Part shown: positions 51,922 through 61,970 of the stretch, in pieces
Numbering within the stretch: position 1 is the stretch's first letter
How the letters are laid out: every line of letters starts with the position of its first letter
Source: Kitasatospora fiedleri
GTDB taxonomy: Bacteria > Actinomycetota > Actinomycetes > Streptomycetales > Streptomycetaceae
Length of the DNA: 64,000 nucleotides
Assembly: GCF_948472415.1 (NCBI RefSeq)
Contig: NZ_OX419519.1
Span: 3,534,001 to 3,598,000, forward strand
Direction of reading: 5' to 3'
Made by a program: the position numbers and the translations under genes
The notes under the pieces: generated by a model
The model's input: only the letters and a program-made list of their open reading frames with translations
The model's database searches: none
Told to the model about the DNA's origin: nothing

Positions 51922-54491
51922 TCAGCGGGCCGCGGGGAGGGTGAGCAGCACGGTGGTGCCGCCGCCCGGGGTGTCCTCCAGGTCGAGGGTGCCGCCCATC
52001 GCCTCGGCGAGGCCCCGGGAGAGGGCCAGACCGAGGCCGGTGCCGGCGGTGTTGTCGGTGTCGCCCAGGCGCTGGAAGGGCAGGAAGACCCGGTCGCGGT
52101 CGGCCGGGGGATGCCGGGTCCGCGGTCGACCACCCGGATCTCGACCTGGTCGGCGTGGCTGGAGGCGGCGACCAGGACGGGGACGCCCGGCGGGGTGTGG
52201 CGCAGGGCGTTGGCGATGACGTTGCCGAGGACGCGGGCGAGCAGCGGCGGGTCGGCGAGGACCGGTGGGACGCCGTCGGTGGCGGCGGTGACCGGGGCGG
52301 GGGCGCCGGGGACGGCGAGCGCGTCGAGGGCGGCGGGCAGGACCTCGTCCAGGCGGGTGGGGCGCAGGTGCGCGGTGAGGGCGCCGGCCCGGAGCCGGCT
52401 GAGGTCGAGCAGGTCGTCGACCAGGCGGGCGAGCCGGTGCAGGGACTCGTCGGCGAGGTCCAGCAGTTCGGCCCGGTCCGCCGGGGAGAAGTCGACGTCG
52501 GGGCTGCGCAGCGAGCCGACCGAGGCGAGGGCGGCGGCCAGCGGGGTGCGCAGGTCGTGGCCGACGGCGGTGAGCAGGGCGGTGCGCATCCGGTCGGCGG
52601 CGCGGATCGGTTCGAGTTCGGCGGCGGCGGTGGCCAGCCGGTCGCGTTCGAGGGCGGCGGCGAGGTGGGCGCCGAACGCGGCGAGGACGCGCTGGTCGGT
52701 GTCGGGCAGCCGGCGCCCGGTGAGGACCAGCACGGCGTCCGCGCCGACGCCGAACTCGCTGGCCTCCGCGGCGGTGGCGGGAGCCGCAGCGGTGGCGGGA
52801 GCCGCGGTGTCGGGAGCCGCGGTGCCGTCGGCCGCGGTGCCGTCGGCGCGGGCGAGGACCTCGCCGGTGGCGCGGTCGAGCAGGGCGGCGGAGTCCAGGC
52901 CGAACGAGGTGCGGGTGCGTTCCAGCAGGTCGGGGACGGCGTCGGTGCCGCGCAGCACGGAGCCGGCCAGGGTGGAGAGCGTCTCGGCCTCGGCGGTGGC
53001 GCGGGCCGCCCGGGCGGTCTGCCGTCCGGCGTGGTCGACCACGGTGGAGACGCAGAGCGCGACGGCGGCGAACACGGCGAGTGCGATGAGGTTGTTGGCC
53101 TCGCCGATGGTGAAGGTGTGCACCGGCGGGATGAAGTAGTAGTTCAGCAGCAGCGCGGCGGTCAGCGAGGCCAGCAGCGCGGAGAGCGCGCCGCCGAGCA
53201 GCGCGACGGCTACCACGCCGAGTTGGAGGGCCAGCGCGTCGGTGGTGAGGTTCAGCGCGGTGTGCGCCCGGGCGAGCCCGGCGGTCAGCAGCGCGGGCAC
53301 GGCGAGCCCGGCGGCGTACCCGGTGAGGGTGCGGCGGCGGGAGTGGCGGCGGCCCAGCGCGGGCAGCCGGCCGCGGCCGGTGAAGGCGTGGGTGACCAGG
53401 TGGACGTCGATGTCGGCGGAGCGGGCGACGGTGGTCTCGCCGATGCCGGGGCCGGTGAGGAAGCGGGCGGTCCGGCCGCGCCGGCTGGTGCCGAGGACGA
53501 GCTGGGTGGCGTCCCGGGCCCGGGCGAAGGCCAGCAGCGCCGCGGGGATGTCGTCGCCGACCACCACGTGGTAGCTGCCGCCGAGGGACTCCACCAGCTG
53601 CCGCTGCTCGGCGAGCCGGGCCGGGGAGGCGCCGGCCAGGCCGTCGCTGCGGGTGACGTGCACGGCGAGCAGGTCGCCGCCCGCGGCCCGGTCCGCGATC
53701 CGGGCGGCGCGGCGGATCAGGGTGACGCCCTCGGGGCCGCCGGTGAGCGCGGCCACGATCCGTTCGCGGGTCTCCCAGACCCGGTCGATGCGGTGGGCGG
53801 CGCGGTAGTCGCGCAGTCCCTCGTCGACCCGGTCGGCCAGCCAGAGCAGGGCGAGTTCGCGCAGCGCGGTCAGGTTGCCGACCCGGAAGTAGTGGGCGAG
53901 CGCCGCGTCGACCTGCTCGGCCCGGTACACGTTGCCGTGGGCGAGGCGGCGGCGCAGGGCCTGCGGGGCCATGTCGACCAGTTCGATCTGGTCGGCGCGG
54001 CGCACCACCGCGTCGGGGACGGTCTCGCGCTGCGGGACGCCGGTGATCCGCTGGACGACGTCGTTGAGCGACTCCAGGTGCTGGATGTTGACGGTGGTGA
54101 CCACGTCGATGCCCGCCGCGAGCAGTTCCTCGACGTCCTGCCAGCGCTTGGCGTGCCGCCCGCCGGGGACGTTGGTGTGGGCGAGCTCGTCGACGAGGGC
54201 GAGTTCGGGGCGGCGGGCCAGCAGCGCGTCCAGGTCGAGTTCGGCGAACTCGGCGCCGCGGTGGCGCCGCACGGCGGGCGGGAGCCGTTCCAGGCCGTCG
54301 AGCAGGCGGGCGGTGCGCGGGCGGTCGTGGGTGTCCAGCCAGCCGACCACCACGTCGGTGCCGCGCTCCCGGCGGCGGTGCGCCTCGTCCAGCATCCGGT
54401 AGGTCTTGCCGACGCCGGGGGCGGCGCCGAGGTAGACCCGCAGCCGGCCGCGCCGGCGGCCCTCGGGGTGCGGCCCGGGGTCAGCGGTCAT
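51922..54491 (-). pseudogene. kdpD: Osmosensitive K+ channel histidine kinase, single-base frameshift near the 3' end
   Basis: About 855 residues after correction. ATG 54491. KdpD domain with Walker A GAAPGVGKTYRML and DELAHTNVPGG, a USP-like domain, four membrane helices (about 400-500), GAF-like region, H box VGHDLRTPLAAALAS and N box NVIANALRHTPPG. After VVDRGPGIP the frame breaks: the coding strand has five C where six would give PADRDRVFLPFQRLGDT and G2 box GTGLGLAL, ending at TGA 51922-51924. The run is at 52106-52110. If real, the kinase loses its ATP lid; if an assembly error, it is normal. No kdpE follows; convergent lipid genes do. Confidence 0.85.
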
Positions 54492-54599
54492 GGCGGCTCC
54501 TCTCGGCGGCGGGGGGTCGATGGCGGTCGGCGGGGACGCGGCGGGCCGGCCCGGACGGGGGAGCGTCCGGGCCGACCGGTCCAAGAGACTGACGGTTCG

Positions 54600-55208
54600 T
54601 CACTTGACGGCGGCGACCGCCTGGTTGAGCCGGAGGACGTTGACGCCGGGCTGGCCGAGGAAGCCGAGCGAGCGGCCGTCGGTGCACTCGCCGATCAGCT
54701 TCCGCAGGGTGTCGGCGGGGACGCCGCGGGCGGCGGCGACCCGGTCGACCTGCTCCTCGGCGTAGGCGACCGAGATATGCGGGTCGAGCCCGGAGCCGGA
54801 GGCGGTCAGCGCGTCCGGCGGGACGGTGGCCGGGTCGACGCCGTCGAAGGCGGCGACGGCGGCCCGGCGCTCCTGGACGGCCTTCAGCAGGTCGGCGCTG
54901 TTCGGGCCGAGGTTGGACGCGCCGGAGGCGGCCGGGTCGTAGCCGCCGGCGGACGGGCGGGGCTGGAACCACTTCGGGTCCGGCCGGGCCGGGTCGTCCT
55001 CGCCCGCCTTCGGCAGGTCGAAGGACTGGCCGAGCAGGCTGGAGCCGACCGGTCTGCCGTCGGACTCGACGATCGAGCCGTTCGCCTTTGCCTGGAAGGC
55101 GAGTTGGCTGATGCCGGTGACCAGCAGGGGGTAGGCGAGGCCGAGGATCACGGTCATCACCAGCAGCATCCGCAGTGCGGTGAGGTGGGTGCGCACGATG
55201 GTGGGCAT
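54600..55208 (-). CDS. kdpC: K+-transporting ATPase subunit C
   Basis: 202 residues. One N-terminal membrane helix (MLLVMTVILGLAYPLLVTG), then GSxLIGQ-like GSSLLGQSFD, WFQPRPSAGGYDP, SGASNLGP, SGSGLDPHIS and the final VLRLNQAVA: all KdpC signatures. It stabilises the Kdp complex and raises ATP affinity. Fourteen bases after kdpB. Confidence 0.95.
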   Translation of the reverse strand: MPTIVRTHLTALRMLLVMTVILGLAYPLLVTGISQLAFQAKANGSIVESDGRPVGSSLLGQSFDLPKAGEDDPARPDPKWFQPRPSAGGYDPAASGASNLGPNSADLLKAVQERRAAVAAFDGVDPATVPPDALTASGSGLDPHISVAYAEEQVDRVAAARGVPADTLRKLIGECTDGRSLGFLGQPGVNVLRLNQAVAAVK

Positions 55209-55222
55209 GGGTCTGGCCTCTC

Positions 55223-57310
55223 TCAGCTCAGGCCGGGGATGAACCGGACGATCAGGTCGATCGCCTTGATGCCGACGAAGGGGACGACCAGGCCGCCGAT
55301 CCCGTAGATCCCGATGTTCCGGGACAGCAGTGAACTCGCGCCGCTGGGGCGGTACGTGACGCCGCGCAGGGCGAGCGGGATCAGGCCGACGATGACCAGG
55401 GCGTTGAACACCACCGCCGAGGTGATCGCGGACTGCGGGCTGTGCAGGCCCATGACGTTGAGGCGGCTCAGGCCCGGGTAGACCCCGGCGAACATCGCCG
55501 GGATGATCGCGAAGTACTTGGCCACGTCGTTGGCGATCGAGAAGGTCGTCAACGCGCCCCGGGTGATCAGCAGTTGCTTGCCGATCTCGACGATCTCGAT
55601 CAGCTTGGTGGGGTTGGAGTCGAGGTCCACCATGTTGCCGGCCTCCTTGGCCGCCATGGTGCCGGTGTTCATCGCCACGCCGACGTCGGCCTGGGCGAGC
55701 GCCGGGGCGTCGTTGGTGCCGTCGCCGGTCATCGCGACCAGCTTGCCGCCCTCCTGCTCCGCGCGGATCAGGGCCAGCTTGTCCTCGGGCGTGGCCTCGG
55801 CGAGGAAGTCGTCCACGCCCGCCTCCTCGGCGATGGCCCGGGCGGTCAGCGGGTTGTCGCCGGTGATCATCACGGTCCTGATGCCCATCCGGCGGAGCTC
55901 CTCGAAGCGCTCCCGCATGCCTTCCTTGACCACGTCCTTGAGGTGGATCACGCCGAGCACCCGGGCGGGGGCGGCGCCGGACCTGGTGGCGACGACGAGC
56001 GGGGTGCCGCCCGCCGAGGCGATCGCGTCGACCAGCGCGGAGACCTCGGAGCCGACGCCGCCGCCGTTCTCGCGCACCCAGTGGGACACCGCGCCCGCCG
56101 CGCCCTTGCGGACCTGGTGGACGCCGTCGGCCTCGGCCAGGTCGACGCCCGACATCCGGGTCCGCGCGGTGAACGGCACCCAGGTGGCGTGCGTCAACTC
56201 GCCCTGGGCGCGGGCCCGCAGGCCGTGCGCCGTCTTGGCGAGCACCACGATCGAGCGGCCCTCGGGGGTCTCGTCGGCGAGCGAGGACAGCTGGGCGGCG
56301 TCCGCCAGCTCCTCGACCGTCACGCCGGGCGCGGGCCGGAACTCGGCGGCCTGCCGGTTGCCGAGCGTGATGGTGCCGGTCTTGTCCAGCAGCAGCGTGT
56401 TGACGTCGCCCGCGGCCTCCACGGCCCGGCCCGACATGGCGAGCACGTTGCGCTGCACCAGGCGGTCCATGCCCGCGATGCCGATCGCCGAGAGCAGCGC
56501 GCCGATGGTGGTCGGGATCAGCGCCACGATCAGCGCCACCAGCACGATGGTCGGCTGCGGGGCCCCGGCGTAGGCGGCCATCGGCTGGAGGGTGACCACC
56601 GCGATCAGGAAGACGACGGTCAGCGAGGCCAGCAGGATGTTCAGCGCGATCTCGTTCGGCGTCTTCTGCCGGGACGCGCCCTCCACCAGGGCGATCATCC
56701 GGTCGATGAAGGTCTTGCCCGGCTCGGCGGAGATCCGCACCACGATCCGGTCGGACAGCACCCGGGTGCCGCCGGTCACCGCGCTGCGGTCGCCGCCGGA
56801 CTCTCGGATCACCGGCGCGGACTCGCCGGTGATCGCCGACTCGTCCACGGACGCGACGCCCTCCACCACGTCGCCGTCGCCCGGGATGACCTGCCCGGCC
56901 TCGACCACCACGTGGTCACCCAACTTCAGTGCGGTGCCCGGGACTTCCTCCTCGGCCCGGACGGCGGGCCAGTCGGTGAGCCGACGCGCCACGGTGCCGG
57001 ACTTGGCGCGGCGCAGCGTGTCGGCCTGCGCCTTGCCGCGGCCCTCGGCGACCGCCTCCGCCAGGTTGGCGAAGACCGTGGTCAGCCAGAGCCAGCCGGT
57101 GATCGCCCAGCCGAAGACGGACGGGTCGGCGATCGCGGCGACGGTGGTGACCACCGAGCCGACCTCGACCACGAACATCACCGGGTTCTTCACCATCACC
57201 CGGGGGTCGAGCTTGCGCACCGCGTCGGGCAGCGCGGCGAGCAGCTGTTTCGGATCGAGCAGGCCGGCCGCGGCCCGGTGCGGGGCGGGTTCAACAGTGC
57301 TGGTGGACAT
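55223..57310 (-). CDS. kdpB: K+-transporting P-type ATPase subunit B
   Basis: 695 residues. ATG 57310 overlaps the kdpA stop (TGATG). Phosphorylation site [15 protein letters not shown] ([12 protein letters not shown]), [16 protein letters not shown], and the Kdp-specific membrane segments ([21 protein letters not shown]). It is the energising subunit of the high-affinity potassium pump. Confidence 0.97.
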   Translation of the reverse strand: MSTSTVEPAPHRAAAGLLDPKQLLAALPDAVRKLDPRVMVKNPVMFVVEVGSVVTTVAAIADPSVFGWAITGWLWLTTVFANLAEAVAEGRGKAQADTLRRAKSGTVARRLTDWPAVRAEEEVPGTALKLGDHVVVEAGQVIPGDGDVVEGVASVDESAITGESAPVIRESGGDRSAVTGGTRVLSDRIVVRISAEPGKTFIDRMIALVEGASRQKTPNEIALNILLASLTVVFLIAVVTLQPMAAYAGAPQPTIVLVALIVALIPTTIGALLSAIGIAGMDRLVQRNVLAMSGRAVEAAGDVNTLLLDKTGTITLGNRQAAEFRPAPGVTVEELADAAQLSSLADETPEGRSIVVLAKTAHGLRARAQGELTHATWVPFTARTRMSGVDLAEADGVHQVRKGAAGAVSHWVRENGGGVGSEVSALVDAIASAGGTPLVVATRSGAAPARVLGVIHLKDVVKEGMRERFEELRRMGIRTVMITGDNPLTARAIAEEAGVDDFLAEATPEDKLALIRAEQEGGKLVAMTGDGTNDAPALAQADVGVAMNTGTMAAKEAGNMVDLDSNPTKLIEIVEIGKQLLITRGALTTFSIANDVAKYFAIIPAMFAGVYPGLSRLNVMGLHSPQSAITSAVVFNALVIVGLIPLALRGVTYRPSGASSLLSRNIGIYGIGGLVVPFVGIKAIDLIVRFIPGLS

Positions 57311-58971
57311 CAGTGGAGACCTTCTGCGATCGGCCCGAGGGCCAGGGCCGGGAAGTAGGTGAGGCCGACGACGATCAGGATCACGCCCGACAGCAGGCCG
57401 ACGAACAGCGGCTTGTGCGTGGGCAGCGTGCCCGCACTCGCCGGGACGGGCCGCTGCCTGGCCAGCGAACCGGCCAGCGCGAGGACGAACACCACCGGCA
57501 GGAACCGGCCGAACACCATCGCCAGGCCCAGCGCCGTGTCGTACCAGGTGGTGTTCACCGTGATGCCCGCGAACGCCGAACCGTTGTTGTTCGCGGCCGA
57601 GGTGAACGCGTACAGCACCTCGGAGAAGCCGTGCGCGCCGTCGTTCAGCATCCCGGCCCGCTCGCCGGGCAGCGCGATCGCGGTGCCCGCGCCGATCAGC
57701 ACGATCGCCGGGGTGGTGAGGATGTACAGCGAGGCGAACTTCATCTCCCGGCCGCCGAGCTTCTTGCCCAGGTACTCGGGGGTGCGGCCGACCATCAGGC
57801 CCGCCACGAACACCGCCACGATCGCCAGCACCAGCATCCCGTACAGGCCGGAGCCGGTGCCGCCGGGCGCGATCTCGCCGAGCATCATGTTGAAGACGGT
57901 CAGCCCGCCGCCGAGCGGCGTGAACGAGTCGTGGAAGGAGTTGACCGCGCCGGTCGAGGTGAGCGTGGTGGACGCCGCGAACAGGCCGGAGGCCGCGATG
58001 CCGAACCGCTGCTCCTTGCCCTCCATCGCCGCGCCGGCCGCCTGGAGCGCGCTGCCGGAGTGCTGGTGCTCGAAGAAGGTGACCAGGGCCGCCGAGGCCA
58101 CCCAGAACAGCGCCATCACGGAGACGATCGCGTAGCCCTGGCGGTGGTCGCCGACCATGGTGCCGAAGGTGCGCGGCAGCGCGAAGGCGATCACCAGCAG
58201 CAGGAACACCTCGACCAGGTTGGTGAAGCCGGTCGGGTTCTCGAACGGGTGCGCCGAGTTGGCGTTGTAGAAGCCGCCGCCGTTGGTGCCCAGCAGCTTG
58301 ATGACCTCCTGCGAGGCCACCGGCCCGCCGGGGATCGGCTGCGAGCCGCCGGTGAGGGTGGTCACCTCGTGGAAGCCGTGGAGGTTCTGCACCACGCCGC
58401 CGGCCACCAGCACCAGGGCGAAGAGGACCGCGAGCGGCAGCAGCAGCCGCAGCGAGATCCGGGTCAGGTCGACCCAGAAGTTGCCGACCCGGTCGGTGCG
58501 GTGGCGGGTGAAGCCGCGGATCAGCGCGGCCACCACCGCGATGCCGACCGCCGCCGAGACGAAGTTCTGCACCGCCAGCCCGGCCATCTGCACCAGGTGG
58601 CCCATCGCGGCCTCGCCGCTGTACGACTGCCAGTTGGTGTTGGTGGTGAACGAGACGGCGGTGTTCCACGCCTGGTGCGCGTCCATCCCGGGCACGCCCA
58701 GGCTCAGCAGCAGGTGCGTCTGGAGCCGGATCAGCCCGTACAGGAACAGCACCGACAGCACCGAGAACGCCAGCACCGAGCGCAGGTACACCGGCCAGCG
58801 CTGGTCGGCGTCGGCGTCGACGCCGACCACCCGGTACAGCGCCTTCTCGGCTCTCAGGTGGCGGGCGGAGGTCAGCAGCCCGGCGATGTGGTCGCCGAGC
58901 GGGCGGTAGCACAGGGCCAGCGCGCCGACCAGGGCGATGGCCTGCAGCCACCCGGCAGGAGTGGGGCCCAT
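57310..58971 (-). CDS. kdpA: K+-transporting ATPase subunit A
   Basis: 553 residues, ten membrane helices. The four K+ selectivity loops are visible: [48 protein letters not shown] and [12 protein letters not shown]. It forms the potassium-selective pore. The kdpF stop is two bases before its start. Confidence 0.97.
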   Translation of the reverse strand: MGPTPAGWLQAIALVGALALCYRPLGDHIAGLLTSARHLRAEKALYRVVGVDADADQRWPVYLRSVLAFSVLSVLFLYGLIRLQTHLLLSLGVPGMDAHQAWNTAVSFTTNTNWQSYSGEAAMGHLVQMAGLAVQNFVSAAVGIAVVAALIRGFTRHRTDRVGNFWVDLTRISLRLLLPLAVLFALVLVAGGVVQNLHGFHEVTTLTGGSQPIPGGPVASQEVIKLLGTNGGGFYNANSAHPFENPTGFTNLVEVFLLLVIAFALPRTFGTMVGDHRQGYAIVSVMALFWVASAALVTFFEHQHSGSALQAAGAAMEGKEQRFGIAASGLFAASTTLTSTGAVNSFHDSFTPLGGGLTVFNMMLGEIAPGGTGSGLYGMLVLAIVAVFVAGLMVGRTPEYLGKKLGGREMKFASLYILTTPAIVLIGAGTAIALPGERAGMLNDGAHGFSEVLYAFTSAANNNGSAFAGITVNTTWYDTALGLAMVFGRFLPVVFVLALAGSLARQRPVPASAGTLPTHKPLFVGLLSGVILIVVGLTYFPALALGPIAEGLH

Positions 58972-58972
58972 G

Positions 58973-59062
58973 TCAGAACTTCTCCGGGTGGATCAGCGCG
59001 AGGACGAGGTACCCGACCAGCGCGGCGGCGACGAGGAGACCCGCTATGTGCTCGGCGCTCAC
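58973..59062 (-). CDS. kdpF: K+-transporting ATPase subunit F
   Basis: 29 residues from GTG 59062 ending HPEKF: one membrane helix, [16 protein letters not shown], as in KdpF (usual end P(E/D)RF). It stabilises the complex as a lipid-like peptide. Its start overlaps the preceding small ORF (GTGA). Confidence 0.88.
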   Translation of the reverse strand: MSAEHIAGLLVAAALVGYLVLALIHPEKF

Positions 59063-59142
59063 AGCTTCTCCACCCCCCGGGCGATCAGGGCGATGACGGC
59101 GAACACGGCGGCCGTGACACCGACGTAGAGCAGGTCTGACAT
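59059..59142 (-). CDS. 27-aa membrane peptide preceding kdpF
   Basis: MSDLLYVGVTAAVFAVIALI followed by ARGVEKL. One membrane helix with a basic end; stop overlaps the kdpF start. Similar tiny peptides precede kdpF in other actinobacteria as I recall. It could be a second KdpF-like subunit. Confidence 0.7.
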   Translation of the reverse strand: MSDLLYVGVTAAVFAVIALIARGVEKL

Positions 59143-59256
59143 GGCATCCACCAGGGTGGCTCGGAACGGTGGCCGGCGCTTTCGCCGACACCCCGAGCCA
59201 AGCAGCGGAACCGGCCGTCACCGCCGTTCCTGACGCGCCCCATACGGCCGCCCGGG

Positions 59257-59309
59257 CCGCCTTGACGCCGCCTTGACGGCTCCCGACCACCCCTGCCGCC
59301 GCCTTGACG
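59257..59309 (-). promoter_or_regulatory. 11-bp direct repeats upstream of the kdp operon
   Basis: CCGCCTTGACG is present in two perfect tandem copies (59257-59267, 59268-59278) and a third at 59299-59309, 31 bp from the second; CCTGACG at 59229-59235 is a weaker relative. Eleven-bp tandem direct repeats are the usual site of OmpR-family response regulators, to which KdpE belongs. They lie about 115-170 bp upstream of the first kdp reading frame. Confidence 0.6.
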
Positions 59310-59357
59310 GCTCCCGGCGCCGCCCGAGCCCGGTGCCTCGCGCCCCGGCGGCCACCG

Positions 59358-60191
59358 CTACCCCGCGAAGGGCGCCGCCAGCTCGGTGAGGGCCGCGCCG
59401 AGCGGGCGGTCGATCCGGATGTCGGCGAGGTCGTCGCCGCGGGTGGTGCCGCGGGTGACGATGGCCACCGGCTTGCCGGTCTTGGCGGCGTGCCGGACGA
59501 AGCGCAGGCCGGAGAGCACCGCCAGCGAGGAGCCGAGGACCAGCAGGGCGCGGCCCTCGTCGACCAGGCGGTAGCAGTGCTCGACCCGGTCCTTGGGGAC
59601 GCTCTCGCCGAAGAACACCACGTCCGGTTTGAGCACGCCGCCGCAGGCGGTGCAGGGCGCGACGGTGAACGAGGCGACCAGGTCGTCCGGCAGCTCGACG
59701 TCGCCGTCCGGGTTGATCCGCGAACCGGCGTCCCGGAAGGCGGGGTTGAGCGCGGCGAGGCGCTCGTCGAGGGCGGTGCGGGCGGTGACGGCGCCGCAGT
59801 CGAGGCAGATCACGCGGTCGAGGCCGCCGTGCAGTTCGACGGCGTCGGCGGTGCCCGCGGCGCGGTGCAGGCCGTCCACGTTCTGGGTGATCACGGCCGA
59901 GACCCGGCCGGTGTCGCGCAGCCGGGCCACCGCGAGGTGCCCGGCGTTCGGGCGGGCCCGGGCGATCACCGCCCGGCCGGCGTGGCTGCGCGCCCAGTAG
60001 CGGCGGCGGGCTGGCTCCCCCGCGACGAACTCCTGGTACGTCATCGGCGCCCGGTTCCGGCGGACGCCGTCCGGCCCGCGGTAGTCCGGGATGCCGGACT
60101 CGGTGGACAGCCCGGCCCCGCTCAGCACCACCACGTCGCCGCCGGCCAGCAGCCGGGCCAGCGCGGGAAGCCCGTCCTCGTGCACGCTCAT
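59358..60191 (-). CDS. Sirtuin NAD-dependent protein deacylase
   Basis: 277 residues from ATG 60191 (ATG 60200 adds three). NAD-binding GAGLSTESGIPDYRG, catalytic His in VELHGGLDRVIC, TQNVDGLH, zinc Cys pairs CLDC and CTACGG, and GSSLAVLSGLRFV. It would remove acetyl or acyl groups from Lys, with acetyl-CoA synthetase (acsA in this window) as a classical target. The gene points to the kdp operon side and has no close partner. Confidence 0.93.
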   Translation of the reverse strand: MSVHEDGLPALARLLAGGDVVVLSGAGLSTESGIPDYRGPDGVRRNRAPMTYQEFVAGEPARRRYWARSHAGRAVIARARPNAGHLAVARLRDTGRVSAVITQNVDGLHRAAGTADAVELHGGLDRVICLDCGAVTARTALDERLAALNPAFRDAGSRINPDGDVELPDDLVASFTVAPCTACGGVLKPDVVFFGESVPKDRVEHCYRLVDEGRALLVLGSSLAVLSGLRFVRHAAKTGKPVAIVTRGTTRGDDLADIRIDRPLGAALTELAAPFAG

Positions 60192-60256
60192 GCCGTCCAT
60201 TGTGGAACGCCCGCGCCGGAACCGGCGGAGAGCGGCGGAGAACGGGGGCGGAACCC

Positions 60257-60296
60257 GGCGGCCCGGGCAGTACCCCCACGCACCGCCCGGGCCGCC
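60257..60296. repeat. Structured hairpin repeat, copy 1
   Basis: A 12-bp perfect stem (60257-60268 with 60285-60296) encloses the loop AGTACCCCCACGCACC. Compared with copy 2 the loop differs at one base and one stem pair is changed on both sides (G-C here). Confidence 0.85.
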
Positions 60297-60450
60297 CCGG
60301 GTGCGGACGCTCCGGCCCCCACAGCCCGAACTTCCGCTGCCTCCTTTGTACGTCGATCCACCACCCGGACAGAAGAAGCGCACGGACCTTTCTCGGGAGC
60401 GCTTCCACGGCCCGCCCGCGCCCCCGCGCGTTCCCGCCCCCCGGACCGGA

Positions 60451-60490
60451 CGCGGCCCGGACAGTGCCCCCACGCACCGTCCGGGCCGCG
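60451..60490. repeat. Structured hairpin repeat, copy 2
   Basis: A 12-bp perfect stem (60451-60462 with 60479-60490) encloses AGTGCCCCCACGCACC. The stem pair that is G-C in copy 1 is A-T here, a compensatory change. Confidence 0.85.
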
Positions 60491-60656
60491 CCCGCCCCCC
60501 GTTCGCGGCGGCCGGGCCCCCACGGCTCCGGCCGCCGCCGCTCGTCGTCCCGCAGCGCTCACGCGGCCCGGCGGAGGGATGCCGACACCGCCGGACCTCC
60601 CGCCGCAACCGCCGCAACCGCCGCAACCGCCGGACCCACCGCGTCCGCAACCGCGC

Positions 60657-61220
60657 TCATCCCCGCCCGCCCCGCCGCCGCCCGGCACCGCCCGCGCACG
60701 CGTCCGCGCCGACCAGTCCGCGCAGTTCGGCGTTCACCCGCCGTCGGCTCAACCCGTGCAGCGCCAGGGCGAGTTCGGGCCTGGGCACCACCAGCACCGG
60801 GCAGCGGGCCTTCCGCACGCAGCGGGCCGGGAGGGGGCCGCGCAGTCCGCGGTGCCACCAGGAGCCGGCCGGGCCGAGCACCAGCAGGTCGCCGGGCCGG
60901 TCCGCGGCGGCGAGCAGGGCGGCGGCGGGTTCGCCGCGCACCGTCCGCGCGGTGAGCGGCACCCCGGGATCGGCCCCGCCGAACGCCTCCGCCAGCGCCG
61001 CGGCCAGGTTCTCCTCGGCGGCGGCCCGGACGGCGGACAGCAGCGGCGGGCAGGGCGAGCGCCGGTGCCCGAACTCGCCGCCGGGCGGTTCCCAGGCGTG
61101 CAGCGCCAGCAGGTGCGCGTCCGGCCCGGCCCGCCGGGTCTCGGCGACGGCGCGGTGCAGCGCGGCCAGGCTGCCGAGCGACCCGCTGACTCCGACCACG
61201 ATGCGCACCGGCTGTGCCAT
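60657..61220 (-). CDS. Universal stress protein
   Basis: 187 residues from ATG 61220 with GGAGGACGGG upstream. USP fold: RIVVGVSGSLGSLAALHRAV at the start and the nucleotide-type loop VLGPAGSWWHRGLRGPLPARC before CPVLVVPRPE. The ATP motif GxxG(9)GS is imperfect. The C-terminus is Gly/Arg-rich. Divergent from a second USP gene with shared control region. Such proteins bind nucleotides and respond to starvation, oxygen or osmotic stress. Confidence 0.85.
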   Translation of the reverse strand: MAQPVRIVVGVSGSLGSLAALHRAVAETRRAGPDAHLLALHAWEPPGGEFGHRRSPCPPLLSAVRAAAEENLAAALAEAFGGADPGVPLTARTVRGEPAAALLAAADRPGDLLVLGPAGSWWHRGLRGPLPARCVRKARCPVLVVPRPELALALHGLSRRRVNAELRGLVGADACAGGAGRRRGGRG

Positions 61221-61360
61221 CCCGTCCTCCGTTCCCTTCCGGCCCGTCGTCCCGTTCGGTCCGCCGCGGCCGTTCCGCCGGGTGCGCGGGCCCGGCCTTC
61301 CGGTCGCCGGGCCCGCGTCCCGGTACCAGCAGACCCGGGCGGACGGGCTCCGGGCCGCGC

Positions 61361-61410
61361 CTTGACACCTCCCTGACGTCCACCGCCGGTTTCCCGACGC
61401 CGCCTTGACG
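61361..61410. promoter_or_regulatory. 11-bp-spaced direct repeats between the two USP genes
   Basis: CCTTGAC (61360-61366) is followed 11 bp later by CCCTGAC (61371-61377), and CCGAC (61394-61398) by TTGAC (61405-61409), also 11 bp; the last copy reads CCGCCTTGACG (61400-61410), identical to the unit before kdp. The sites lie in the divergent USP promoter region, nearer the plus-strand gene. Confidence 0.55.
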
Positions 61411-61463
61411 CCCGGCCGCCCCGCCCGGGCGTTCACTGGAGGGAGGACGAGGAGGAGACGGTC

Positions 61464-61967
61464 ATGGCGCAGTGGCGGGAACCGCGGGTGGTGGTTGGCG
61501 TGGACGGTTCGCCGGGCAGTCTGGCCGCGCTGCGGCGGGCGGTGCCGGAGGCGGCGGCCCGGGGCGCGGTGCTGGTGCCGCTGCTGGCCGGGCGCCCGCC
61601 GGACGACGCGGCGGCCCGGCGGCTGCTGGACGCGGCGCTGCGGCAGGCGGCCGGGGGCTGGCCGGACGGGGTGGTGGTCCGTCCGGTGGTGGCGTCCGGC
61701 CCGGCGGGTGCCGCGCTGGTGGCGGCGGTGGGCGGCCCGGGCGACCTGCTGCTGCTCGGCGCGGACGGCCGCCACCACCACCGCCACGGCCTGCCGCACC
61801 TGCGCGGCCCCCGTACCGCGCACCACTGCCGGGCCCACGCGCCCTGCCCGGTGCTGACCGTCCCCGCCGACCGCCCGTCGCCGCCGGCCCTGCCGACCCC
61901 GCTGCCCGCGCCACCCGGGCCCGGCGCCCCGGACCCCGCCCGGCGGGCCGCCGTCCGGGCAGCATGA
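61464..61967 (+). CDS. Universal stress protein-like, shortened
   Basis: 167 residues from ATG 61464 with GAGGAGGAGACGGTC upstream. PRVVVGVDGSPGSLAALRRA is the USP start; DLLLLGADGRHHHRHGLPHL replaces the ATP loop with a His-rich stretch (HHHRH), and CPVLTVPADRPSPPAL ends the fold, followed by a Pro/Ala tail. The His cluster and a Cys in HHCRAHAPCPV could bind metal. Divergent from the other USP. Confidence 0.8.
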   Translation: MAQWREPRVVVGVDGSPGSLAALRRAVPEAAARGAVLVPLLAGRPPDDAAARRLLDAALRQAAGGWPDGVVVRPVVASGPAGAALVAAVGGPGDLLLLGADGRHHHRHGLPHLRGPRTAHHCRAHAPCPVLTVPADRPSPPALPTPLPAPPGPGAPDPARRAAVRAA

Positions 61968-61970
61968 ATC

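Larger units (their letters stand above)
60192..60656. other. 465-bp gap with two related hairpins
   Basis: No gene supported. It holds two copies of a 12-bp hairpin with a conserved 16-base loop (60257-60296 and 60451-60490), described separately. A moderately A+T-richer stretch near 60335-60400 may be a promoter for the sirtuin. Confidence 0.55.

Noticed and set aside
59143..59357. c-di-AMP (ydaO/yuaA) riboswitch before kdp
   Set aside because: The conserved motif sequences of that riboswitch are not visible; the gap is dominated by the 11-bp repeats.
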